Shown one piece after another: positions 23,436 to 36,269 of a DNA stretch of 64,000 nt. Each line of letters begins with the position of its first letter. Position 1 is the stretch's first letter. The notes beneath the pieces were generated by a model. It was given only the letters and a program-made list of their open reading frames with translations. It had not been told where the DNA came from and made no database searches. A program made the translations under genes and the position numbers. The DNA is taken from contig OZ038451.1 of assembly GCA_964036195.1 (NCBI GenBank), forward strand, positions 31,079,927-31,143,926, given 5' to 3'. Source of the DNA: Sphaerolaimus hirsutus. Its lineage: Eukaryota; Nematoda; Chromadorea; Monhysterida; Sphaerolaimidae.

Positions 23436-23635
23436 NNNNNNNNNNNNNNNNNNNNNNNNNNNNNNNNNNNNNNNNNNNNNNNNNNNNNNNNNNNNNNNNN
23501 NNNNNNNNNNNNNNNNNNNNNNNNNNNNNNNNNNNNNNNNNNNNNNNNNNNNNNNNNNNNNNNNNNNNNNNNNNNNNNNNNNNNNNNNNNNNNNNNNNNN
23601 NNNNNNNNNNNNNNNNNNNNNNNNNNNNNNNNNNN
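23436..23635. other. Assembly gap (200 N) at the inversion centre
   Basis: The placeholder gap sits exactly at the symmetry centre of the two inverted copies, so no sequenced molecule in this window joins the two arms. Confidence 0.99.
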
Positions 23636-23929
23636 CAAAGCGTCACAGTGCCGACTCGTCATACACTTTCATTGTCATACTCGTCATAGCTCGTCATTAA
23701 ACACATGGCGCATGCCATACAGAGTATAGTGAAATGAATGAATAGAGTGGACAGCATACTTTTTCGCAGAATCCTACCATATCTAAATGAATAAAATCTT
23801 CTGGTAAATTTTGTTATTAATTTTTCCATAATAAAAACGAAAAAATATGATGGACAAAACCGTAAAATTTTTTGTTCATTATTTGGGTGGACTATGGTAG
23901 GTTTCATACAAAGTGTGTTGTCTGCCGAG

Positions 23930-25314
23930 TAGTGATGGAAAAGCGCCATGGCGCTGGCGCCTGGCGCTAGCGCCAAAGCAAAAAGCGCCATGGCGCTTTT
24001 GGCGCTTGGCGCTAAAACGCTCTGGCGCCATTGGCGCTTGGCGCCGCGATCTGAGAAAGCGCCGTGGCGCTTTTGGCGCTTGGCGCTATTTTCTGGTGGC
24101 ACTATTGGCGCTTGGCGCCAGCATTTTAAATGGCGCCAAAAAAGCGCCAACCATAATGATAAAAATGATGAAAATAAATGTAAATACATTGGTACTCCAC
24201 TCTTCAGTTGCATCAATTTTGAGGACAATTCAATATTGTCTAATATTTAGACTTAAATTGGACTTTACATACTGATACTGACTTAGAATGATACAATACA
24301 AAGCATATGGATAAATAACTATTAGCAGAGGTGCTGAAATGTGTTCATTGTACTTACTTAAAGGTGTTTATATTCGGATACTGGGTTTTTGTTTTTCAGG
24401 GTAAATTTCAGTTAATTTAATACTACTGCATTTCTTCTGATAGAACAGCAGCCCCAACAGAATGGCAGGCAAAAAAGTATCAGATTAAAAAATTGTTGAT
24501 AATAAATCACCAGAAAGAAACTACATTTTTTTTTTGAAAAACATATCTGACTGAACTGTGTTGCCAATGTGTCCAGTAGTTATCATTATCGTTCACTTTA
24601 GTATTTTTTAAAGTTTTACTTAAAAATTTTTCGGTATAGAAAATTACAGAGCTGTGAAAAACAGCATAAATTCTGAAACAAGTCCTCTCACTTTAATAGC
24701 TGACCTTGAAGCCAAGTGAGGAACAAATCATTCCCATTGATAACTCCCCCGGTAAGCTATGTGGGGAACAAATTACCGCCCCCCTTGAATAGCTCCCACA
24801 CATAAAATCTGACTAAAAAATGCCTGGGAAACTCATAGCAGCCTTGAATGTATTTGATTCTGCTGAATGAGTCAATGAAATCATATGATTCCATTATTCA
24901 ATACCGTTCAGAGTTTATTTATGAGTTTGCTTAATTTTTAATTAGCAAACTTAATTTATAAGTGAACTGTCAGTAAACTAGTGTGTGTAGTGCTTTCTTC
25001 AGTTAAAGTTCATTCGATTTAACACTACAACATTGGCAGTATTTACGGGTACCCATTTATGTCACATTAATGTTCTCATTATTCTGCAAACAAATTGCGG
25101 AACAATTTTTTGGCGCTGGCGCTATTGGCGCTTGGCGCCATCATCGTCTGGCGCCATTGGCGCTTGGCGCCGGGGTCCAAAAAAGCGCCATGGCGCTTTT
25201 GGCGCTTGGCGCCATTTTGCTCTGGCGCCATTGGCGCTTGGCGCTGGGGGACGGAAAAGCGCCATGGCGCTTTTGGCGCTTGGCGCCAAAACCCTGGCGC
25301 TTTTTCCATCACTA
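23930..25314. mobile_element. Family B (GGCGCC) element, 1385 bp, right arm only
   Basis: Ends TAGTGATGGAAAAGCGCCA and (inverted) TAGTGATGGAAAAAGCGCC. CTGCCGAG flanks both sides (23922-23929, 25315-25322) and occurs once in the left arm (complement at 23025-23032), a perfect 8-bp hAT-type duplication with its empty site. Arrays of GGCGCTTTTGGCGCTTGGCG palindromes occupy about 230 bp at each end. The 950-bp AT-rich middle has no transposase-like frame. Confidence 0.95.
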
Positions 25315-26095
25315 CTGCCGAGCTTATTTATGTGTCAAAAACATTTCCACAACGATTCGGCGCTTGGCTACTCAAAACATGACAACATGGATTATGACGA
25401 GTTGGGAACATACCGTGCCATTTTGCGGGCCACGGCGCGGCCAATTTGCAATCGCCCATGTAAAGTGCGTAAAAAGTGGCTATAAAATGCGTTACTGTCA
25501 GCTCACATGTACAATGTAAATACACGCATGTTTCTCCATGCCTTCATTTTACGCGGCACTGTAAAAGGCGGATACAATCTACGATTTCTACGTTCATACA
25601 TTGTAAAATCTGTTCCCGAATAATATAAAGCCGGCAAAATGAGTAGAAACGGTCTTGTAGAAGTAGAATAAGTGTAAGTGAAATATCATGAAAGTGTTAG
25701 AGTGACAAATATCAATTTCAGAATCCATCAAGTTTCAATTTACAAATCAAGGCCGTTCATTTCGCCAAACGCAATCTTCAAAAGCGATCAATTTTGCCCA
25801 TAAATCAAGGAATGAATTTTTGCAATTTTGATTTTCACCGACAGAGCATAAATACATACCAAAGTTGAGCCTACAAAACTATCGTACAGAATCGGCTAAC
25901 TTGGCATTGAGAAAAAAAAAACTAATAACATTGGCAAACAAAGGAAAAATGCAGCGATGTTGAAATTCAATTTTCGAATTGAATTGAGCGGAAGTGAAGT
26001 TAATGGAAGGAAACAAATTGCACATTAGCGAGCCGCGTTGAATGTCTGCATGCAGTTGACAATTGGACTGATTTACGTTCACCTGAATTCGCTAT

Positions 26096-26297
26096 TGTGG
26101 CCACACAAGCTAGTTTTCAATGTTCCTTTTTGAAAACTCGTAAATCAGCATTGAACGCATTGAGTTTTCTAGAATGAGTCGTTTTTACTCTCTGTCAACT
26201 GTAGATGACGGGCACCTCATTCTAGAAAACTCAAATGCATTCAATGCAGATCTACAAGTTTTCAAAATTTTGGTTGAAAACTAGCTTGTGTGGCGCC
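26096..26297. mobile_element. TGTGGCCACACAAGCTAG element, right arm only
   Basis: Same family and almost the same sequence as 8176-8378, in inverted orientation relative to it. The left arm near 22255 has the empty site. Ends pair as TGTGGCCACACAAGCTAG and CTAGCTTGTGTGGCGCCA. Confidence 0.8.
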
Positions 26298-26440
26298 AAT
26301 TGGGCACCGCGCAAACTCAGCGAGATGATTTGCGCGTGCCCATGGAAATTTTTGAGTGTTTTTAAATAAGGTTTGCAGGTGAACCATATGAATTGTTTTT
26401 TTCTTCATGATTTGAAAAAAATTCGACGGTAAAAAAATTA

Positions 26441-26541
26441 CCGTATTACCTGGAATTATCCCCCCTTGAATTAACCCCCCGTCAAATTTTGCTGGCGAAA
26501 TAAAAAACCCTACGGGGGTATTTCGAGGTATTTTAATACGG
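26441..26541. mobile_element. Family H element, 101 bp
   Basis: CCGTATTACCTGGAATTATC to AGGTATTTTAATACGG, flanked by TA on both sides. One of the shortest family H copies here. Confidence 0.8.
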
Positions 26542-27580
26542 TAATTCACACAATTATTCTGCGCTTGCACTAACGATGCACAACGAAAACTAATGTGATG
26601 TATCAGGAAAAATTAAATGATTCTTTCAATCCCTAAAATATTTTACTTCATTTTGTGTTAAGCCGAGGTTTGGTACATAGTATCACACTACCTATTTGAA
26701 AATATGCATAAATTTGATACTTTAGTTCGTCATGTCGAACATGAGTGGATGTGTACAAGATTAGGGTCACATTTATATAAGACGCACAGAACAAATTAGT
26801 TACAAATCTCACAATGAAATGGCGTTCACTTGAAAACATGCATTCATGCATAAAATGACAAAACACCCATTCAACACGATTACGACGATATGAACAGTCT
26901 AAATAATGACTTCACTTTGTTCAGTATTTTGTTCGCGGACCAAATTGAAACAAACTTTTATCTGGGAGTACTCTCAGACCCTGTAAACTGTCAAATGTCA
27001 TTCAAAGTGTCAAAATTCATGTAAAGTGCCCTTGAAAAAGCGCCATTTTTCAAAGCATTTAGCATGACTTTAGAAACTTTACATGACATTTGATATTTCC
27101 CAGGGCATTTTACAGGCTCTAGGAAAGTTAAGTGTTCCACAAACCTGCACCAAAAGTGCACATAAAGTGCAGTGGAATGGAACCAGCAGCCAGCCTCCAT
27201 AGACCCAGACGAGTTTGCATGGCAGTGCTATGAAAATTGGTCTGATGCGTGTGTTTAATTGCCATGCGCTGCACTGCTCAAGTGCACTTGGGTGGAAGGG
27301 AACTTCAAAAGTCCAGCCTGTTGACAATCACAACCCGGTGCCCCTGTAAAATGTAAAATATCATGCAAAGTGGAAAATGCTATGGAAAATGATAAACGGA
27401 TTTTTACAGGGCATTTTACAGGGTCTCGGAGTTCCCCAATTGCATCTGACACAAAAAAATATTTAGAAAATTTTTAGGGTTGGGCTAATCTAATGTTTCG
27501 TTAGCTCTCATTTCAAACTATTTCAAATTTTCTCAATTTTCCAATTTAAAGTAGCCACCGTGTACAGTTAGGCGTGTGAC

Positions 27581-28242
27581 TAGGGTGTCAAAACAATTTT
27601 TTTACGGAAAACGGAAACGGAAACGGAAAATTTTTTTCAGCAGCCGGAAAACGGAACGGAAAACGGAAAAAAATTAGCACTTGGCGGAAAACGGAAACGG
27701 AAACGGAAAAAAAATTTCAGCGGCCGGAAAACGGAAAAAGAGGCCGGAAAAACGGAAACGGAAAAATCAAATTTGCACAGAAATGGAAAGACTTGCTGAA
27801 ATTTTGCTGGAAAATGGATAAAATTTGCTGAAATTTTGCTGGTAGTGGAAAAAATTTGCAGTAATTTTGCTGGAAACAGAAAATTTTTTACATCATTGAT
27901 AATCTGCATGAATTTTTACCAGTTTGGCTGATCAGAAAACAGAAAGTTGAGCCAGAAAAAGGTAAAATGAGGCGGAAAAATGGAAAATTGAAGCGGAAAA
28001 CGGAAAAAAAGGCGGAAAAACTGGAAATTGAGGCGGAAAACGGAAAAAAGGCGGAAAAACTGAAAATTTAGCCGGAAAACGGAAAATGAGCCGGAAAACC
28101 GGAAACAGAAAAAAAAGTTGCCGGAAAACGGAACGGAAAACGGAAAAAAAATTTCAGCAGCCGGAAAACGGAACGGAAAACGGAAAAAATTTGCCTGCGG
28201 AAAACGGAAACGGAAAACGGAAAACGGAAATTTGACACCCTA
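27581..28242. mobile_element. Family A (CGGAAAA) element, intact 662-bp copy
   Basis: Ends TAGGGTGTCAAAAC and AATTTGACACCCTA are bounded by CGTGTGAC at 27573-27580 and 28243-28250. The left arm has the clean empty site (complement of CGTGTGAC at 20670-20677). This is the clearest definition of the family: 12-bp terminal repeats, 8-bp duplication, and a body almost wholly of CGGAAAA-type repeats. No coding capacity. Confidence 0.96.
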
Positions 28243-29948
28243 CGTGTGACTGACTCAGATGAATAATGCATGAGCAGCGTGGCAATTTTTACGCATGCTG
28301 CACCCTAATTATCACTTGTTAAGTGCACTATGGCACAGGCGAAGCTGCACGCAGCGCTAGCCGGCGCTAATTGCTTGCAACTTGCAAATTACTGCAGCCA
28401 AAGCCAAAACATGTGTAAAGCTGCCGTCGTACACGGTGGTCCGTTTGAAAATGAACAATTGAAGTAATGGCGGTAATGGCGGAAATTTCGATGATTTCGG
28501 GAAGGCAATGTAATAAATGCGATGCCAAAAAAGAACAGCTGGAAGCTAAAATTCGTCGGGAACGAACTTATTTGTTGATTATCTTCATACTAGAATACCT
28601 TATTTGTTCTAAGAAGAGTGGCGTTCTATTTTTTCATCAACCTTTTCACCTGCCATTCTATTGGAGGTATGTCGTTCTATTCGAAAAAATACGGTACATA
28701 GGTTAGCTGCGACGTTCAATTGATTTCGCAACGAAATTAATATTGAAGAACATAACTCGGGAGAAAAATAGCCGTGGGAAAAATAACAACAGTGATTCCA
28801 ATGTGGACCACCCTGTGCAGCAGCTCGGCAGTTTGCAGCCTACAAGCATATCCGATTGTCAGTAACAATGCGTACAGGGCCGGTGCCAACTCGTGCCCTG
28901 GCATGGCCGCCCAGTTTACAAATCACTGCCAGTCATGCACGCGCACTATTTCAGCTTTGTATACACAAACTACGCACTTGATTTGATTCGTACGGTTTGA
29001 AACTATATTACGGCTTAAAGTATGGCATTATTATTTATTTTCCGACTTCAACTGACAATTTACTTGTACAAGTAAACATTATTTGATTATTGCTACAAAG
29101 ATGGCGATGTATACAAAATTCTTGGTGCCAGGGGAGTTTCACAATGAACCGCAACACGTAAAAGGATAAATGCATAAATGAACATGCCACCGAACCGCAA
29201 AAATTGGCACCCATTCACCAATTTTACCCTTTTTAATTCGATGCGTGAAATCAACGCATGTGCAAAGATGCGCCAACATAGAGAACATGCAAAAGACAAA
29301 CAAGTCACTGACTGCGGCGGGAAATTTACAAAATATAAATAGAAAATGCCAAATCAGAAATCTTGTTGTATTTACACACAAAGCGCAGCTATGTTATTAA
29401 GCTAACTGTAAATGCAACTAATTTTAATCTATCGAATTCCCCACCCATTGAAAATTACATGGTCACATTATTTTCACACCACACTGGCGGTATTTGTCAC
29501 TTTGGCTTATCACAATTTGGCAGCACTGGCGATGGTAAAAAGCGGAAAAAATGGCGCCCAGGCACGGGAGCATTTGCCTCTTTGGTTACTTGTTGGCGCC
29601 ACTTTTGAAACACACTACGTGATTACAGCTAGCGTTCCAAAAATGGGTGATTTTCAAATAATATAATCAAATATAATCTCAGAAAATCTCAAATTATAAA
29701 ATATAATTAAATCTCTCTGAAAAAACGCTGAGAAAGTATGAATAAATATAAATGAGATGTTTAATTATATTTTTGTTTCATAAATAAAATATAATTAAAT
29801 CTCTCTTTAAAAAACTGGAAAAAACATAATTAAATAGGTGATTTTTTATATTTAATTATATTTTTTTAAATAAATCTCCCAGATATTTTTGGAACCCTAA
29901 TCACAGAGCGAAGAAGTCCGCGGCTTGCCCAGCGCCATCTGAGGGCCC

Positions 29949-30108
29949 ACACCCACTAGTTTACCAACATCAAATGCTTGGCCATATTGGCAAACTGTTT
30001 TGACAAAACAGTATGAAGCACTGTACTAATCTGTACAGTGTTTTGGAACTGTTTTGTCGAAACAGTTTACTGAAACGGTTGAGCATATCATCATGGTAAA
30101 CTAGCGTG
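29949..30108. mobile_element. Small MITE, CTAGTTTACCA ends
   Basis: Right-arm counterpart of 18828-18986, with the same foldable arms and a few substitutions. Confidence 0.7.
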
Positions 30109-30228
30109 CGTGTGTGTTGGCAAAAGATAAAAAATTCATGTGAACTAAATACAACTGACAAAATGGCCCTTGTGCATTTGCCGCCCCGCAACTGGCATTT
30201 ATTTTTCAGCAGTGTGTAGCGCCCAGGA

Positions 30229-30681
30229 GGCACTCCCAGACCCTGTAAAAGACCCTGTAAAGTGTCAAATGTTATGCAAGGTGTCAAACGTCATGTAAAG
30301 GACCCTGTAAAATTTCATGTTTCATGCAAAAATATAAAAATCACATACAAATATAAATTAAAAAAACAATATGGGAATTGGCAGCTGGCCAAAATTTCGA
30401 AATCGTTCATTAAACGCGTTGAAAAAAGCTAAAATAGACTAAATACATGGTGAAACACCTATTTTTTTATCTATTTTAGCTACTTTCAACACATTTATAG
30501 AACGATTTCGAAATTTTGGCTGGCTGCCAAGTCCAGTATCGTTCTTTTAATTTTTTTAAATGTGATTTTTATCTTTTTGCATGACACATGACATTTTACA
30601 GGGTCTTTTACATGACGTTTGACACTTTGCATGACATTTGACACGTTACAGGGTTTTTTACAGGGTCTGGGAGTGGCACCA
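30229..30681. mobile_element. Family K element
   Basis: Counterpart of 18238-18709, from GGCACTCCCAGACCCTG to its inverse, with the same nested AAATTTCGAAATCGTTC palindrome near 30385-30520. Confidence 0.75.
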
Positions 30682-31797
30682 GGGCGCCATTTTGCCGGCG
30701 TTTTCGCACCGCTAGTGACAAGTGAACAACTGCATACATTCACGCGCAAGGTCACCAGGGACAGTAGCTGTAAAACGGCCGCACTGCACAGGTGCGACTG
30801 AATGCAACACGAGCGGGGGATTTCTTGTTGGTTTGAAGCCACCTGGGTCGATGTGAATTGTGAGTTTGATTTCACTTGGCTCTTAATGGGCTAAAGTTTC
30901 TAAAAAACAGAAAACGAATTATGAACCAGGGGATAGCATAGTCTTTACCTACCAGGAAATCGCACAAAATATTTACCTATGTACATACCGGTATTACTCC
31001 CAACACCCACTACCGAAATACTTTTCTGTATTCAGCGGGTAGTAAAAAAGCAACTTTAAGTTCAGTACTTTGTAAAGGCCGAAATCGCCCAGAATTTCGA
31101 AATCGCTCTATAAACGGGTTCAAAATAGCTAAAATAGACTAAATACGTGGTGATACCCTTATTTTTAATCTATTTGAACTATTTTCAACCCATTTATAGA
31201 ACGATAGCGAAATTTTGGCTTGCTGCCAAGTCCTGTATCGTTCTTTTTGTTTTAATGCAATTTTTATTTTCTTGCATGACACATAACATTTTACAGGGTC
31301 GTTTACATGACGTTTGACACTTTACAGGATCTTTTACAGGGTCTGGGAGCGGCACTAGACTCCAGTGTGACGTCACAGGCACTTTTTGTATGCAGTGCGC
31401 AACTGGGGCAGCACTGACTCAATTAGCACAGAACGCCCCTGTGCCAGTTGCCGCCAGCCAGCTCAAAGTGCTATACTCGGCCGACCGCTAAGTATGCGCT
31501 CAAAATTACTTATGTCATAGTGGATTCTATGAAATTACTTTTACTTTGTACGCACTTCTACCAAAAAAAATAATAGAAAGGCAGAGTCGCGTACAAGCGT
31601 TCTGCTACCTTTTTTCTTGTTTTACAGAAACACTATTTATTTTATTAACGCATGATGACGTCATGATGAAGTGTTTATTTCAGAAAAATGCATAGCGTGC
31701 GGTCGGCCGAGTATAGGAAGTGACAGCGAGAGCGGCGAGCATGCGGGTGTTCGCGCCAACGAAACCACCTGTGAAATGAATGCGAGTGTGTTCACTA

Positions 31798-32834
31798 GAG
31801 AGCCTACGCATTTCCCATACGGCGTATTGCACATGCAAATACGTTGCACAATTTTTCTCCTGTATTGCACAAACCTAACATTGCACATGAGTGCCGTCAG
31901 TTGCACATGGCAGAACAAAGATTGCACATATATGGCGAGTCTCAAGTGGCAAAAATTGCACATGGCACCAGTAAATTCCCCATAATGCAAAGTATGCAGC
32001 TGTGAAATCAAAGGGATTAGTGAGTATTGAGCTGAATGTGCAAACAGGTGCAAGTAAATGTATGTGATTCTGCCTACACACACTAGTTGACAACTGAAAT
32101 TTCCCAAACTGATAAATCTGTTTTGAACACATTTGAGTTTACCATAGTGAATGATTTTTAATCTCTGTGAACAGTATTAGTCAATATTAGATTTTTAATC
32201 TTCATCAACTTATTTATTCTGGCAAACTGAAATGTATTAAAAACAGATTTATCAGCATTGGAATTTTCAGTTGTCAACTAAAAAGTATGTCTAGGGCCAT
32301 ATATTTGCTGAAAATGGCTATTAGTGGTTATCATTTGGAATAGATTCTAGTGATCTATTAAAATTCCCTTCAGAAAATTTTGAAGAAAAATGAGACAGTT
32401 TCATTCAAGCAATTAAAACAAATCGATTTTCAATATTGGCCAAATAATCAGCCAACTTAAATTCATAGATTTTAATCAACCCCAAATACAACAGTGACAG
32501 ATACTGCCAATGGCCAGTAATATTTGGATAATCTGTATACTTGTCACTGCAATGAAGGGCAGCTGTTTTTGCATTAACTTGCATTTTTGTATATACTGTG
32601 AATTTGGACCCTTCACATCTGCACAAATTGCACATGGACACAGAAGATTGCACATGAGGGCTGTGCATACTTTGTGTTATGGCAAATGGATACCCTTTTT
32701 GGCGTTGAATCTTTGCCCGCCATGGAGAATATTATGTCCTCATGTGCAACTTATTAATTTGTGGAATGTGCGGCACTTATGGGAGGTTTATTACACATGT
32801 GCAATACGCGGTTATGGGGAATCCGCCATTCCCC
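31798..32834. mobile_element. Family F (TTGCACATG) element, right arm only
   Basis: GTTCACTA flanks it at 31790-31797 and 32835-32842, and the left arm has the unfilled site (about 15524-15531). Subterminal regions share an imperfect inverted repeat ending in GCGTATTGCACATG, and TTGCACATG recurs at least six times, as expected for transposase-binding repeats. It landed at the very edge of the family C element, reusing that element's target duplication. It contains the nested element 32084-32280. Confidence 0.88.
32084..32280. mobile_element. Nested MITE, TAGTTGACAACTGAAA ends
   Basis: A 197-bp inverted repeat from TAGTTGACAACTGAAAT to ATTTTCAGTTGTCAACTA; arms include GATAAATCTGTTTT and its complement. 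A relative lies in an intron at 56637-56850. Confidence 0.8.
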
Positions 32835-32840
32835 GTTCAC

Positions 32841-33150
32841 TAGGGCTCGAAACTCGATTTTTTTCAAATTCAAGTTCGAGTCGCAACCCCAAATTTTTGA
32901 AAAATATGTTAAAAAGTTCATATCAATTCATTTTGATTTGATTTGATTTGATTTATCAAAATTTATTTTGTAGGACATTTTTCAATGGACACCCTGACTC
33001 GAAATTTGCCAAAATTTCGAGTGGAGTCAGGCAAAAACCTCGAGTTTGTGCCATATTTTTCCGGTCGAGTCAGACGAGTCGAGTCGGTACTCGGTTTTAC
33101 CCTCGAGTCACGAGTCGAGTCGAGTCGAGTCGAGTCGAGTTCGAGCCCTA
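32841..33150. mobile_element. Family C (GACTC) element, short form
   Basis: TAGGGCTCGAAACTCGA to TTCGAGCCCTA, 310 bp, the counterpart of 14919-15525. The CGAGT array is shorter (about 7 units at 33105-33140). GTGTTCAC follows its right end. Confidence 0.85.
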
Positions 33151-33559
33151 GTGTTCACCCACCGTTGGCGCCACAAGCTAGTCTTCATGGTTCCAGTTTG
33201 AAAACTCCACCGAAATTTTGTCCATCTCCTCAAACAGTAGTTCATGGACTGATCATTTCTGTCAACTAAAAATTGCATCCTAATACTAGTGCGCTGAGTC
33301 TAAGTGGTCAGTTGCGGGATGGTGGAAGCGTCAATTGGCCACATGCTAGTTGACATCGACACCAAATGTCAACTGGTCCGTTCCAATTCAAAGCTTGCGT
33401 GTGAACGTCATTGTGGACTCATCAGCAAGCTTTGGATCGGGATCGGCACCAGTTGACATCTGGTGTTGATGTCAACTAGCGTGTGTGGGCCCAATCAGCG
33501 TTCGCGTCACCATTCGGTTTTTGAACGAGTTTTCAAATTGGAACCATGAAAACTAAATA

Positions 33560-34009
33560 CCGTATTTCCTCGAAATACCCCAGGGGGTTTATTTTTTCAG
33601 AGTGAGAATTTTGAGAGAAAAACGTGAAAAATGCAACAATAACTACAATTTATAAGTTTTTACAGCCTTATATAAGGATGTAGATGGTATACTCGGATGA
33701 CATTACACCGTACATTTTTCGGGAGGAAACACTCCATCATGACGTCCTCACTTTATTAAATTCTGGCATTTAGTGTTTCTTTTCTTTTTTTCTTTTTTTT
33801 TGCGATGTTGATTCATAAGTTTTCAGTTGGCCGTCTGCCAGCCGAAGACATAAATCATATCTATTTGTAGAGTATCATGTCTGCCGAGTATATAAACGAT
33901 GTTCTAACGTAATACAGTAAGTGTTTTGAACGTGTTCCCGGACGACAAATTCAAGTGCCCATTTTGAGGGGGGTATTTCAAGGGGGGGGGGTATTTCGAG
34001 GAAATACGG
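33560..34009. mobile_element. Family H element, right arm only
   Basis: CCGTATTTCCTCGAAATACC and inverse, with TA at 33558-33559 and 34010-34011. The left arm has a single TA at the equivalent point inside the 14495-14902 element, so this is a polymorphic insertion. Confidence 0.88.
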
Positions 34010-34636
34010 TACCTAACTTGCGAGGCCACATTCTGTTCACCCAACTCACTCATGGCACTCGTTTTCGAACTGCAACCTTGACACTTTAGATTAGCTTACG
34101 TCAACTCAAAATGAAACTTGTTGCAAACTCGATATTTTGTAATACATATAAGCGGCACGCCCTTGATTGAGTTGTTTGCAACAGAGCGCCGTCGAATCGT
34201 GAATATGAACAAAAATGGAAAAATGAGAGTGCTCTGTCAAGATATCATTGTACATTTTTGATAGCGCGCAATATAACACATCTCACCTCTAATAGTAAAT
34301 ACAATACAAGCAAGGATGGATACTAAAAAAAATAAAAGTACGTGGAAATTTTACAAAAAAATTTCTACGATTTTCAGATAATAATAAATCACAAATACGA
34401 GCCGTGGCCACGATTTTGCATTTTCTTTTTTATAAACAAACGACGCAAAACTACGCATTTCCGGCAGGAGGAAACTACCCACACTGGCTGAAAGCAGGCG
34501 CTATATAATACGCATTACAAATGAGCAGCGCCAGTAGTAAATTTCGTCACTAGCCATATCACAGTCTCCAGCGGGGCATTTGCATATCACTTAGTATGCA
34601 CGTTGAAATGTAGCATTAACGCACCCATTTCGAATA

Positions 34637-35055
34637 CCGTATTTCTTCTAATAGAACGGCATACCTCCAATAGAACGGCACCTCCAATAGGACGGCACCT
34701 CCAAAAGAACGGCAGGTTTTGGCACATTTCTGCGGTCACGAAAAAAATAGAACGGCACCCTCCAATAGAGTGGTAGGTAGAACTTATGTTGGGAGTGTGC
34801 CAAAACACTAAAGTAAATCAACGTGGACGGACAGAAAGTTCCACGCATTCGAACAGATATTATATGTTCGATTTATCCTCTGATATTTAATATTATGCTC
34901 AAGCTTCATTAACAAAAAGGCTATCGTCAAATGAGAAATGTGTGAAGAAATTCGTGAAAAAAATAAAATGGCAGCCCCAAATAGAACGGCACCTCCGGCA
35001 GGTAAAATAGTTGACGAAAAAATAGAACGGCGTTCTTCTATTAGAAGAAATACGG
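34637..35055. mobile_element. Family I (CCAATAGAACGGC) element, right arm only
   Basis: Ends CCGTATTTCTTCTAATAGAA and inverse; TA at 34635-34636 and 35056-35057, with a single TA at the empty site in the left arm (about 13929-13935). Body units CCTCCAATAGAACGGCA repeat near both ends. The end sequence is nearly that of family H but the internal unit differs. Confidence 0.92.
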
Positions 35056-35237
35056 TAACTACATAGTAGAATGTGATCCGATTGCAGTTGGGCACATTGT
35101 GTGCGAGTGTGGCAAAGTGCCAAGTGCTGGCGCATGCATCGGGCCGTGGAAGCTAATGGGCGCCTGAAGTTGTTAACTAAGGGACAGATGTGACTGGGGG
35201 GACGCTGATTTGAGACAGTGGCGTCAGGCATTATCCG

Positions 35238-35703
35238 CATAGTTGTTAAAACGTATTTACGTTTACTCAATAAATACGTATACTCGAGTACACAGTAAAT
35301 ACGTTCACGTTTCCTCCCGAAAAAATACCTGTACTCACTTACTCGCGTATTTTTTGAGAGTACGCGAGTACAGCAAACGTAATTTTTTTTTAAATTTTGG
35401 GTGGAAAAAAGCAAAAACCACTCAAACTATTTAAAACGGCTGCAAAAATGGCAGGAGAAATGATATAAGTTGCAATGGGTACGGAAAGAGATGACTCTTG
35501 CTTTCACTTTTACATCTTCCTAGGTGCAAAATGAAAAGAGATTGTCACTTTTACGTTTCTCCTGAGTAAAAATACTGGTAATTACGTTTACTCACCATTT
35601 ACGCAGCGTGTAAAATTTTTTATTTTACGTTAGTGGTGCGTAAAAATAAATACTTTACGTTTACGTTTACTTTGAAAAAAGTTCAGTACTTCCAACAACC
35701 CTG
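35238..35703. mobile_element. Family E (ACGTAAA) element
   Basis: Counterpart of 13272-13748. ATTATCCG and ATTATCTG flank it (seven of eight matching). Confidence 0.82.
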
Positions 35704-36269
35704 ATTATCTGCTGTATTTGGGGTGCCAGCAGCTGGCGGCTGTGCCAGAGTTGTAAGATCATTAAGGCAATGTCTTGGTCCTAATTATGTGCCATCGATA
35801 CGCATACACACAAAACTGGACATAGCAGGTGCCGCTACCACAGGCGTCAAAGTTGACGTAAAGTTAAAAGTTTAAACTTGGCTCCTTGAGGAACTGACGC
35901 TCGCTTTTAATTATTATCAAAGAACTGCATGAAGTGAACAATGGATGCAATTGTCAAATATGTCAACTGACAAGACAATAAAATCAATGACTGCGCAAAA
36001 GATGTAAATTGCATTGAATGTCAATGGCCAAAATATCGCCCTATCAACTCGGGCTCATTCCCCCCAATTCATCATGCCGTAATGATTCCAGTCGAGACCG
36101 GTCCCAGCCGCACTGGCCAATGTGCGCAAGGGCACCGAGTAGCGCAGGGGAACACTGCATTCTAATTTGGGACATTAGCGTGGGCTCGACGGCGGCGGCG
36201 CGACCAAATCCCCGCGCAGAGACGCGGTGCACCGCAGATCGCACGCAGATCGCACGCACCGCACTGCAT

